Source of the DNA: Thermorudis peleae
Lineage (GTDB): Bacteria; Chloroflexota; Chloroflexia; Thermomicrobiales; Thermomicrobiaceae
Direction of reading: 5' to 3'
DNA: 64,000 bases
Assembly (NCBI RefSeq): GCF_000744775.1
Contig: NZ_JQMP01000001.1
Location: forward strand, 310,001 to 374,000
The stretch's first letter is position 1; each line of letters starts with the position of its first letter. Positions 56,806 through 64,000 of the stretch are shown one piece after another. The notes below the pieces were generated by a model that had not been told where the DNA came from, made no database searches, and saw nothing but the letters and a program-made list of their open reading frames with translations. The position numbers and the translations under genes are program-made.

Positions 56806-57834
56806 ATGGTAAGCATCTCACGACGGCAGTTCCTTGGCGGCCTTGGTGCCGGCCTGGCTACAAGTGTCGCGCTGGGGACCCTTGATCTCGATCCCACTGC
56901 ACTCGGAATCACTCGTGTCAAGGCTGCCCCTGATCCGACGACGCCTCAAACTTGGCTCGTCCGTGCAGGGATTGAAAGCAATGACCACGCCGTCATGGGC
57001 ATGGTCTTCCTTCCCTATCACCTTTGGGTCAACGTCGGTGATACCGTGACCTGGACGATCCTGTCCATGGAATTCCACACGGTAACGTTCCTGCCGCCAC
57101 ACACCCCGCGCCCTCCCTTCAACCCGATGGATCCCCAGCAGGCACAGCCTCAGGGGCCGAGCCACTACGATGGAAAAAGTTATGTCAATTCTGGACTGCT
57201 CTTCCAGGGGCAGAGTTTCCACTTAACCTTCGACGTGCCTGGCGACTTCTTCTACATCTGTTTGATCCACAGCATGATGTCAGGTGTGGTGCACGTGCGA
57301 CCAGCTGGGACACCATACCCGCTGGCACAGGCAGATTATGATCACCTTGCCGAGATCGCCAGCAGTGACATTGTTCGGGCAGGTCAGGCAATGGCGCGCG
57401 AAGCCGAGGACTTTGCACGTCGGTTCAACACCCAGACCCGATTCGGTATGTCCAATGAAGCGCTGGTCATCGCTGGCATTGGTGATGGCGGACTCGACTT
57501 GATGCGCTTCTACCCAGAGACACTCGTGGTACGTGTTGGCCAAGTCGTGACCTTTGTCAACGCCGATCCAGAGGCGCCCCATACCGTCACCTTTGGGGGT
57601 GACCTGTCTGAGGAGCAATCCTTTCCCCCGATCGGCGTGCCACAGGGCTACTTCCCTGGACAGGTCGTCGACTATGCTGGCAATGGATTACTCAACTCCG
57701 GCTATATCGGCGTCGACCCCAACTGGTTCGGCACGACGTTCCGTACGCGCTTCACCCAGCCAGGCACCTATCCTTATCTCTGCGCGCTCCACGATATGAT
57801 GGGGATGAAGGGCACGGTCATCGTCCGCAGTTAA
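56806..57834 (+). CDS. Tat-exported tandem cupredoxin
   Basis: A 342-residue exported protein. Twin-arginine signal (SISRRQFLGGLGAGLA) then two plastocyanin-like domains. Domain 1 has His in EFHTVTFLPP and the C-x4-H-x-M pattern in YICLIHSMMSG; domain 2 has APHTVTFGG and YLCALHDMMGMKG. Both keep the His/Cys/His/Met set for type 1 copper. Such proteins shuttle electrons outside the membrane. ATG 56806 follows AAAGGAG. Possibly coupled to the multicopper oxidase at 36606 or a respiratory complex elsewhere; no neighbour tells. Confidence 0.9.
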   Translation: MVSISRRQFLGGLGAGLATSVALGTLDLDPTALGITRVKAAPDPTTPQTWLVRAGIESNDHAVMGMVFLPYHLWVNVGDTVTWTILSMEFHTVTFLPPHTPRPPFNPMDPQQAQPQGPSHYDGKSYVNSGLLFQGQSFHLTFDVPGDFFYICLIHSMMSGVVHVRPAGTPYPLAQADYDHLAEIASSDIVRAGQAMAREAEDFARRFNTQTRFGMSNEALVIAGIGDGGLDLMRFYPETLVVRVGQVVTFVNADPEAPHTVTFGGDLSEEQSFPPIGVPQGYFPGQVVDYAGNGLLNSGYIGVDPNWFGTTFRTRFTQPGTYPYLCALHDMMGMKGTVIVRS

Positions 57835-57864
57835 ACTGAAAGGAACAAGCCAGCCCAAGGGCAT

Positions 57865-57889
57865 CAGACACGCGATCTTCCTGTGTCTG
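57865..57889 (+). terminator. Weak terminator after the cupredoxin gene
   Basis: CAGACAC and GTGTCTG (extendable with one mismatch to ~10 bp) 30 nt after the stop. The following sequence (GTGTCCTTGCT) is only partly T-rich. A TATACT -10-like element at 57900 may belong to the next gene. Confidence 0.45.
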
Positions 57890-57924
57890 GTGTCCTTGCT
57901 ATACTAGGCCGGTGAGGCGTTGCC

Positions 57925-59475
57925 ATGGGGGACGCTGGGGGTGAAACGACGATGGCAACGCTACCCGGAATGGAAACTGAGGCAGGGCAGGCGCAGGTGA
58001 CACCTGGCGCGCCGGTACGCTTACGCCAGCGCCCACCATCCTGGCAAAGCTGGGGGCGTATCCTTGCCCAACTGGTCATCGATGGGATATTGGTCGCCCT
58101 CGCCTTCTGGCTCGCTTACCTTGTGCGCTATCGGCTCGAACTGGGCGGCGAGGTGCCCGAGCCATTTGTCCAGCCATTCCATGCCTTTACCGGCAAAGTC
58201 GTCCTCCTCGTCGTTGCCACCCTGGCGATCTTCGTCCTCCGCGGCCTCTATCGCCTGCCACGTTGGACAACGTTCCTTGACGAGGCCGCTATTATCGCCA
58301 GCGGCAGCACGACTGCCATGGCACTGGTCATCCTCTACAGCTTCTTAATGCGCTTCTCTCCCTCCCGACTGATCTTCTTCTATGCCTGGGTGCTGATGAT
58401 CGCCCTGCTGGCAACCGAGCGCGTGCTGACGCGCTGGCTGCGCGCGCGTCTGTGGACACGCGGCGTTGGCATTGACCGAGTGCTGGTCATCGGCTCGGGA
58501 CCGGCCGCACAGCGGATCATGCAATACCTCTACAACAACCCACAGGCTGGCTACCGTGTTGTCGGCTACGTCGATGTCGAGCCGCCGGCTGATGAGCTGG
58601 CGCTCGCGACTGAATGGCGTGTTGTTCATCCGCCGTTTCTGGGCCTGCTGAATGATGTCGCTGTGATTGTACGCGCGCACCAGGTCGACGAAATCATCGT
58701 GGCCTTACCGCCGGCCTATCACGAGCAATTACTGGAACTGATCGAGCAGTGCCGCGAGCTCGACGTAGGGTTCTCGCTCGTCCCTGACCTCTTCGAGCTA
58801 TCGCTTGGCCAAGTGCAAATCAGCGAAGTCGCTGGCCTGCCGTTGATCAGTATCAGCGAGAACCAAATTCGTGGCTGGAATTATGGCATTAAGCGGGCGA
58901 TGGACATCGTCATCGCCATCACCGTGCTCACGCTTGCTGCGCCACTCATGCTGCTCATCGCCATCGCCATCAAGCTCGACTCGCCCGGGCCAGTCTTCTT
59001 CCGGCAGGTACGAGTTGGCAAAGGCGGCAAGCCCTTCGTCCTCTACAAGTTCCGCTCCATGGTTGATGGCGCCGAACGGCAGCAGGCTGCGTTGCGCAAG
59101 GCGTATGGCCGTGGCCCCCTGCTCTTTAAGCTCCGCGATGATCCACGCGTGACGCGCGTGGGTCGCATCCTGCGTCGCACGAGCCTCGACGAATTACCGC
59201 AGTTCTTCAACGTCCTCAAGGGCGAGATGAGCGTCGTTGGGCCACGGCCACCGGTGCCGGAAGAAGTTGCGGCCTACGAAGACTGGCACCTGCAACGGCT
59301 TATGGTCACACCTGGCCTCACCGGCCTGTGGCAAGTCAATGGCCGCAGTGATCTCTCGTTCGACGAGATGGTGCGGCTTGATCTCTACTACGCTGAGCAC
59401 TGGTCGCTCTGGCTCGACTTGAAGTTGATCTTGCGTACCATCCCGGTTGTGCTGACAGGCCGCGGTGCTTATTAA
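57925..59475 (+). CDS. Polyprenyl glycosylphosphotransferase (WcaJ/WbaP-type)
   Basis: Initiates exopolysaccharide repeat synthesis by moving a sugar-1-phosphate from UDP-sugar to undecaprenyl phosphate. The 516-residue membrane protein has four N-terminal helices, a CoA-binding-like Rossmann domain ([14 protein letters not shown]), a further helix near residue 330, and the catalytic domain with [58 protein letters not shown] and [17 protein letters not shown] 57925 has GTGAGG upstream; ATG 57952 is an alternative. It leads the exopolysaccharide genes that continue to 62741. Confidence 0.93.
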   Translation: MGDAGGETTMATLPGMETEAGQAQVTPGAPVRLRQRPPSWQSWGRILAQLVIDGILVALAFWLAYLVRYRLELGGEVPEPFVQPFHAFTGKVVLLVVATLAIFVLRGLYRLPRWTTFLDEAAIIASGSTTAMALVILYSFLMRFSPSRLIFFYAWVLMIALLATERVLTRWLRARLWTRGVGIDRVLVIGSGPAAQRIMQYLYNNPQAGYRVVGYVDVEPPADELALATEWRVVHPPFLGLLNDVAVIVRAHQVDEIIVALPPAYHEQLLELIEQCRELDVGFSLVPDLFELSLGQVQISEVAGLPLISISENQIRGWNYGIKRAMDIVIAITVLTLAAPLMLLIAIAIKLDSPGPVFFRQVRVGKGGKPFVLYKFRSMVDGAERQQAALRKAYGRGPLLFKLRDDPRVTRVGRILRRTSLDELPQFFNVLKGEMSVVGPRPPVPEEVAAYEDWHLQRLMVTPGLTGLWQVNGRSDLSFDEMVRLDLYYAEHWSLWLDLKLILRTIPVVLTGRGAY

Positions 59476-59566
59476 TTCCCCACTGGGAGCTACATTGCTT
59501 TGCATGCTCACCGGTGATCAGCCGAAGGCGGTATCATGAGGAGCCGTGGAGTGGGGGCACGGGATC

Positions 59567-60694
59567 GTGCGAGTTGCACTTGTTCATGACTACCTCAATC
59601 AATATGGCGGTGCGGAGCGCGTGCTGGAAGCGCTCCACACCCTCTTCCCTGACGCACCGGTTTATACGTCGCTCTATGATCCCATCGCCCTCCCAGCACA
59701 CTACCAGACGTGGGACATCCGCACGACGTTTATCCAGCACTTGCCCGGCGCTCCCAGGCGTCACCAGCCCTATCTCGCCCTCTATCCATTCGCCTTTGGA
59801 CGGCTCAAGCTTACTGGCTATGACGTGATCCTGAGCTCGTCAAGCGCGTTCGCCAAGGGAGTGCCGAAGCCGCCGGGTGCGCTCCACATCTGCTATTGCC
59901 ACAGCCCGATGCGCTTTGCCTGGAACTTTGCGCACTACGCCGCCCGCGAGCAGCTTAGTCCGCTGGCTCGACGGCTACTTCCACCGCTCATGGCCTGGCT
60001 GCGCCGCTGGGACGTGCGTACTGCCCGCGCGCTGGATGCCATCATCGCCAACTCCAGCGCAGTCGCTGAGCGGATTCGCCGCTACTGGGGGCGCGAGGCG
60101 ACCGTGATCTTCCCGCCCGTTGATGTTGAGCGAGCACAGCCCGCACCACCCAGCGAGATCGAGGACTATTTCCTCATCGTCTCGCGCCTTGTTCCCTACA
60201 AGCGCCTCGATCTTGCTATCGCCGCCTGCAACGCCCTTGGCCTACGACTGAAAGTCGTTGGCGATGGCCGCGACCGAACGAGACTGCAGGCTCAGGCCGG
60301 TCCCACTGTTGAGTTTCTGGGTACGGTCTCCGATGAGGAGAAGTTTGCGCTCTATGCCCGCTGCCGCGCGGCGATTTTTCCGGCCGAAGATGACTTCGGC
60401 ATCGCTCAAGTCGAAGTCCAAGCAGCTGGGCGGCCAGCGATTGCACTGGCCCGCGGCGGGGCGTGCGACACCGTGATCGACGGCGTAACTGGAGTGCTCT
60501 TCGCTGAGCAGACGGTCGACGGGTTGATTGCTGCGTTGCAGCGCTTCGAGCATCTCACGTTCTCGCCTGAGACCATCGTGGCGCACGCGCGCCGCTTCAG
60601 CCGAGATCGTTTCCTCGGCGAAATACGGACGTTCATCGAATCAGTTCGTGCCGAGCGCGGCGCTCGGGCGCACGCGGCCGCGCTGGTGTCATAG
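59567..60694 (+). CDS. Family 4 glycosyltransferase
   Basis: A 375-residue GT-B enzyme that adds a sugar to the lipid-linked exopolysaccharide. The N-terminus VALVHDYLNQYGGAERVLEAL and the C-terminal ISRLVPYKRLDLAIAA-like block (VSRLVPYKRLDLAIA), EFLGTVSDEEKFALYARC and FPAEDDFGIAQVEVQAAGRP are typical of WcaI/mannosyltransferase-like GT4 proteins. GTG 59567 gives the family N-terminus; a GTG at 59546 is too close to its ribosome site. It follows the initiating transferase by ~90 nt and precedes the chain-length genes by 16 nt. Confidence 0.92.
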   Translation: MRVALVHDYLNQYGGAERVLEALHTLFPDAPVYTSLYDPIALPAHYQTWDIRTTFIQHLPGAPRRHQPYLALYPFAFGRLKLTGYDVILSSSSAFAKGVPKPPGALHICYCHSPMRFAWNFAHYAAREQLSPLARRLLPPLMAWLRRWDVRTARALDAIIANSSAVAERIRRYWGREATVIFPPVDVERAQPAPPSEIEDYFLIVSRLVPYKRLDLAIAACNALGLRLKVVGDGRDRTRLQAQAGPTVEFLGTVSDEEKFALYARCRAAIFPAEDDFGIAQVEVQAAGRPAIALARGGACDTVIDGVTGVLFAEQTVDGLIAALQRFEHLTFSPETIVAHARRFSRDRFLGEIRTFIESVRAERGARAHAAALVS

Positions 60695-60710
60695 AGAGAG
60701 AGGATCGAAT

Positions 60711-61397
60711 ATGGAAATCCGCGACTATCTCGCCATCCTGTGGCGACGTCGTTGGATTCTTGTACTCGTGCCGGCACTGGTCCTGGTCGGCATTATCGTC
60801 CAAGCTGTGCGTGCGCATCCATCATACACGGCGACCGCGCGAATGATCGCAACGCGCATTCCTCAAGAGACCCCAACGACGGTCTTTCGCTATGACGAGT
60901 ACTACAACTATCTTGCCAGTGAGTACACCCTCGACGACTTTACCGAGGTCGTCCGGGGTAATGTTTTCGCGAGTGACGTAGCCCAGGCGCTGAAGGCACA
61001 GGGGATCGACCTAACTCCAGCAAAAGTGCAAGACGCCATCAGCGTCAGCCGCCGGAACCGTGCGTTGGCAATTACGGTCACTGCAACCACGCCAGAGGAG
61101 GCGCTTGCCATCGCCCGCACTGCTGCCCAAGTGCTCGAACAGCACGGTACTGCGTACTTCGGCTTCACTGATCCCCAGAGACAGGCGTTGATCAAAACCA
61201 TCGACCAGCCGGTTGAAGCCAAGTCCAATCGCACGCGCCTCGTGCTCATTTGGGTTGCTGAACTGCTGGTTGGCATCGTTGGAGGCATACTGGTTGCCTT
61301 TTTCGTCGATTACCTCGTTGATACGCTTGACGCGCCCGAGGCCGCTCAGGCCGCGCTCGGTCTGCCGGTGCTTGGTGTTGTCCAGGTGCGGCGGTAG
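60711..61397 (+). CDS. Wzz-type polysaccharide co-polymerase
   Basis: A 228-residue inner-membrane protein controlling polysaccharide chain length. It opens with MEIRDYLAILWRRRWILVLV, a first membrane helix, then a ~150-residue extracytoplasmic helical domain, and a second helix (LVLIWVAELLVGIVGGILVAFFVDYL) followed by the DTLDAPEAAQAALGLPVLG segment that precedes the kinase domain in BY-kinases. ATG 60711 follows GAGAGAGAGG. The next gene starts 3 nt later and is a longer version of the same architecture. Confidence 0.9.
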   Translation: MEIRDYLAILWRRRWILVLVPALVLVGIIVQAVRAHPSYTATARMIATRIPQETPTTVFRYDEYYNYLASEYTLDDFTEVVRGNVFASDVAQALKAQGIDLTPAKVQDAISVSRRNRALAITVTATTPEEALAIARTAAQVLEQHGTAYFGFTDPQRQALIKTIDQPVEAKSNRTRLVLIWVAELLVGIVGGILVAFFVDYLVDTLDAPEAAQAALGLPVLGVVQVRR

Positions 61398-61400
61398 GCA

Positions 61401-62741
61401 ATGCGTCCGGAAGAGTACGTCGCCATCCTCTGGCGACGCTGGTGGGTGCTGGTACTGGCGATGCTGGCGGCGGCAGCCGTTGCCTTCGGCTACAGCCGGT
61501 TCCAGCCCCCCACGTACCAGGTCAGCGTCCGCATTATCGCCCAAGCCCAACCGCCCGATTACTGGCTTGATCTCTATGCCAAAAACCAGCTCGGCGTCTT
61601 TCAGGATATGATCCGCAACGGTGATTTTGTCCGCCAGGCATTGCAGCGAGCTGGCCTGTCAGTTGATCCAGGCTATGCCCTGAGCACGCTTGCACTGGCG
61701 CGCGACCAGAATAGCAACACAGTTCAGCTGGTCGTGACTGATACTGATCCGCAACGCGCCGCGGCCATCGCTAACGCTGTTGCAGATGCCTTTGTGGCGC
61801 AGATGCAAAATCAAATGCAGCAAGTGCTGGCCCAGTTCCGCGATCCACAGACCGGGAAGCCACCCGGCACGCTGCTGGTAAGCAAGCTAGACACCGCAAC
61901 GCCGCCCAGTATTCCGACTGGCCCTCGCGTGAAGCTCAATACTGCGGCTGGCGGCGTGCTCGGGTTGGCATTGGGGGTGTTATTGGCTTTTGCCCTTGAA
62001 TACATCGACGACACGCTCTATACCGAAGCCGATGTGCAGCGAGCACTCGGCCTGGATTCGATAGCCCGACTCAATGGGGTGCGGCGAGGGAGACGTGAGG
62101 AGTACAGGATGGCATCATCAGCGCTTGTCGTTGTCACACAGCCACGTTCGGCTGAGGCAGAGGCCTATCGCGCATTGGCGTTGAGCTTGCGGTTTCGCGG
62201 ACGACAGCAGCCAGTGCGGCGACTGCTACTCGTTAGCCCTGGTGACAGCAGTGCAACTGCGGTGGTCGCGGCCAATGTCGGGCTAGCGCGCGCGCTTGCT
62301 GGCGAGCGGGTTGTGCTTATCGATACTGACTTACGCGGTGGTCACCTGCATCATCTCTTTGATCTGCCGCCGACCCCTGGTTTGGCTGAGTGGCTCAAGT
62401 GCCGTGACCAACGGGAGCCTGCACCACATGCCACTAGCTACGAGCGCCTGGCCGTGCTGCCAGCCGGCCAACTCGGCGAAGGCACGAGCCCAGCTGATCT
62501 CCTCGCTGCGGCCCCACTTGACCATCTGATGACGACACTTGAGTCTCAGGCCGACGCACTGATTCTAACAGCGGCGCCACTACCGACATACGGCGACGCA
62601 CTGGCGCTCGCATCATTGGTCGATGGAGCCTTGCTCCTCGTCGAAGGGGGACGCACGCGTCGAACCGCCGCACAAGAAGCGAAAGCCGCGCTCGAACGGG
62701 CCGGCGCAACCGTACTCGGCGTCGTCTTTACCCGTCGCTAG
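61401..62741 (+). CDS. Wzz / tyrosine-kinase-like protein with degenerate Walker A
   Basis: A 446-residue protein. Residues ~1-215 repeat the Wzz design (MRPEEYVAILWRRWWVLVLA, second helix ~170-190, YIDDTLYTEADVQRALG). Residues ~235-446 resemble the BY-kinase/MinD ATPase domain: VSPGDSSATAVVAANVGLARAL in the Walker A position, VVLIDTDLRGGHLHHLF (Walker A') and ALILTAAPLPTYGDAL. The Walker A lysine is missing (PGDSSAT for PGEGKST), and there is no C-terminal tyrosine cluster, so kinase activity is doubtful. It probably regulates polymerisation structurally. Confidence 0.88.
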   Translation: MRPEEYVAILWRRWWVLVLAMLAAAAVAFGYSRFQPPTYQVSVRIIAQAQPPDYWLDLYAKNQLGVFQDMIRNGDFVRQALQRAGLSVDPGYALSTLALARDQNSNTVQLVVTDTDPQRAAAIANAVADAFVAQMQNQMQQVLAQFRDPQTGKPPGTLLVSKLDTATPPSIPTGPRVKLNTAAGGVLGLALGVLLAFALEYIDDTLYTEADVQRALGLDSIARLNGVRRGRREEYRMASSALVVVTQPRSAEAEAYRALALSLRFRGRQQPVRRLLLVSPGDSSATAVVAANVGLARALAGERVVLIDTDLRGGHLHHLFDLPPTPGLAEWLKCRDQREPAPHATSYERLAVLPAGQLGEGTSPADLLAAAPLDHLMTTLESQADALILTAAPLPTYGDALALASLVDGALLLVEGGRTRRTAAQEAKAALERAGATVLGVVFTRR

Positions 62742-63471
62742 CGCGTGGATCCGCTGGCTGGGCTTCGCGTACTTGCACCAGGCCTAATGCAACGAGTTGC
62801 GCGATGGTACGGTCAAGCCCGTTGAGCGACTGCCCCGTCTCAGCAAGCAAGTCATGGAGCGTGGTGGCTCCGTTGATCAATGCGAGTAGCACGGTGCGCT
62901 CGTTCGGGCGCAGCTGATCGAGCACCGCCGGATCCGGCAAGGTCTCAACCAGTTCGATCAGCTCGGCTCGTCCGCGCGCTGCAAGCCACTCATCAGCCCG
63001 ACGGATTGCGTTAAGGACGAGCGGCTCGAGGGGCGTACCATCGAGCACGGTTTGATCCGGGATAGCCTCGGGGAGCTCCGGAATAAACGCGAACGAGCCA
63101 CCCGGGTGGACGAGAATGCGGAAGAGCGATTCTTCCAGGAGCGCAGCGAGTGCCTCCTTAATCTGTTGTGGAGTTGCGTGCCCAAGGAGGACGAGCAATT
63201 CACCAAGCCGGGCGGGCTCATGGCTCACGCTCTGCAGGGCCAGAGCCTGCTCTAACACTTCTTCTGAGATATAGCCCTTTTCAACGAGCATACGCCCCAG
63301 GCGAAGGCGCCCATCACTCGCCAGGACTGCCGCTACCCGTCCGCGATCGAAGACGAGCGTAATCTCATCGGCTGCAGTGCCAAGCGTCAGGCGGCCTGAC
63401 TTTGCCGTGTGGCTCAGCCCCTGAATAATGAGATGGAGCGGAAAGTCGTCAAGGTCGCCATAGAATGGCAT
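62728..63471 (-). CDS. DUF4388 (PATAN-like) protein
   Basis: A 247-residue cytoplasmic protein. The opening YGDLDDFPLHLIIQGLSHTAKSG and LVFDRGRVAAVLA match DUF4388; the next ~65 residues (RLGRMLVEKGYISEEVLEQAL, RLGELLVLLGHATPQQIKEAL) are two short repeats seen with this domain, and the C-terminal part is winged-helix-like (LINGATTLHDLLAETGQSLNGLD). It shares this layout with the protein at 49102-50268. It is convergent with the exopolysaccharide cluster, overlapping by 14 nt. Confidence 0.85.
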   Translation of the reverse strand: MPFYGDLDDFPLHLIIQGLSHTAKSGRLTLGTAADEITLVFDRGRVAAVLASDGRLRLGRMLVEKGYISEEVLEQALALQSVSHEPARLGELLVLLGHATPQQIKEALAALLEESLFRILVHPGGSFAFIPELPEAIPDQTVLDGTPLEPLVLNAIRRADEWLAARGRAELIELVETLPDPAVLDQLRPNERTVLLALINGATTLHDLLAETGQSLNGLDRTIAQLVALGLVQVREAQPADPRASDG

Positions 63472-63483
63472 GCCTGCCCCTGT

Positions 63484-63951
63484 CTATGGATCAGCATCAA
63501 GCCGTGGCACGACGGTCACCTGGCCAGGATAGCCAGCCTGCTGTAAGGCCTGCTCAACCCGGGCCTGGACTTCACTCGGTTGCAAATGGACGGTAGTAAC
63601 CCGAAAGGTGATCTCCATGCTGCTCAGCGTGTGTGCATGGGCACTAATACAGAACGGGAGCTGGGCCAAGGCTTCACGGAATGCCGCCGCTTGCCGCAGG
63701 CTCGCCACTGGCCGCAGCGTAACCCACCAGCGCCGTAACCCGCTCAAGTCATTGATCTCGAGCAAGCGCTTTGGCGGCTGCACGCGGTCGAGAGCCGCGA
63801 GAACAGATTGCTCCGCGGCGGCGTGCAGGAACGCTTGAAATTCTACGAACGCGTCTTGCACAGCGCCATGCTCATATGGTTCGAGTTCGCCGCCAGCTGC
63901 TTCTGGCGGCACCCCTGCATCCCCGAATGGCTGGCTCGGTTGCTCGGTCAT
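63484..63951 (-). CDS. Conserved hypothetical protein (155 aa)
   Basis: Soluble, acidic N-terminus. The C-terminal ~100 residues (INDLSGLRRWWVTLRPVASL, FREALAQLPFCISAHAHTLS, EITFRVTTVHLQPSEVQARV) contain two short alpha/beta segments with parallel features, possibly a duplicated ferredoxin-like fold. ATG 63951 follows GGGAG. It starts the pair with the DUF4388 gene, 12 nt upstream. Function unknown. Confidence 0.65.
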   Translation of the reverse strand: MTEQPSQPFGDAGVPPEAAGGELEPYEHGAVQDAFVEFQAFLHAAAEQSVLAALDRVQPPKRLLEINDLSGLRRWWVTLRPVASLRQAAAFREALAQLPFCISAHAHTLSSMEITFRVTTVHLQPSEVQARVEQALQQAGYPGQVTVVPRLDADP

Positions 63952-64000
63952 ACCCCCGTCTCCCTGCACCGCGCTTGCCCTTTAGTCTAGCAGGCATGCT

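Overview
The window is about 63-64 % G+C and densely coded on both strands, with many ATGA-type start/stop overlaps and Shine-Dalgarno-led starts. It has Tat- and lipobox-exported copper and iron proteins, a menaquinone methyltransferase, T-box and S-box leaders, a fused shikimate kinase/dehydroquinate synthase, and a secreted protease ending in FGYPI/S-type repeats. Together these suggest a thermophilic member of Chloroflexota, most likely class Thermomicrobia. This placement is inferred from gene content, not from a marker gene.

Layout. 1-3369 (minus strand): an S-box (SAM-I) riboswitch with its own terminator precedes mtnA-ahcY-metK, a SAM cycling and methylthioadenosine salvage operon; metK runs off the left edge. 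3427-5088: fused aroKB. 5215-7492: mdh-moeA. 7473-10650: a drug/metabolite transporter, a ROK sugar kinase and a membrane protein. 10900-13018: two genes that together correspond to the two halves of the plant Tm-1 protein. 13215-19533: a long plus-strand operon with three poorly characterised proteins, a FemAB-like transferase, murE and a TolB-like lipoprotein. 19600-19789: promoter, tRNA-Gly(GCC) and terminator. 20364-23562: a PEBP-family lipoprotein, menG/ubiE and pepF. 23766-24036: a cluster of three phased palindromes and a long inverted repeat. 24038-25540: a LysX-like ATP-grasp ligase preceded by a T-box leader. 25660-30684: an iron-uptake operon (FTR1 permease, a lipoprotein sharing its extracellular domain, a hydantoinase-like protein and a small membrane protein) with an operator over its promoter.

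30957-40746 holds a Tat-exported ferritin-like protein, a PilZ protein, a LutA-LutB fusion, a GYD protein, a CueO-like multicopper oxidase and a secreted trypsin-like protease. 40967-42448 encodes a radical SAM protein whose reading frame continues through UGA to give the tail C-Sec-A-E-P, followed at once by a SECIS-like hairpin. I consider this the most important observation. 42566-42889 is a promoter followed by the wreck of an ABC transporter gene. 43099-52254 holds membrane, HD-hydrolase, proline dehydrogenase, aminotransferase, DUF4388, SGNH-hydrolase and HIT-NUDIX genes. 52404-57834 holds a large exported phosphoesterase, a beta-helix protein and a tandem cupredoxin. 57925-62741 is an exopolysaccharide cluster with a tyrosine-kinase-like protein lacking its Walker A lysine. 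The right end carries a second DUF4388 gene and a hypothetical gene.

Themes: methionine/SAM economy, envelope and exopolysaccharide synthesis, iron and copper redox chemistry at the cell surface, and RNA-based control. No rRNA, CRISPR array, transposase or prophage gene was seen.
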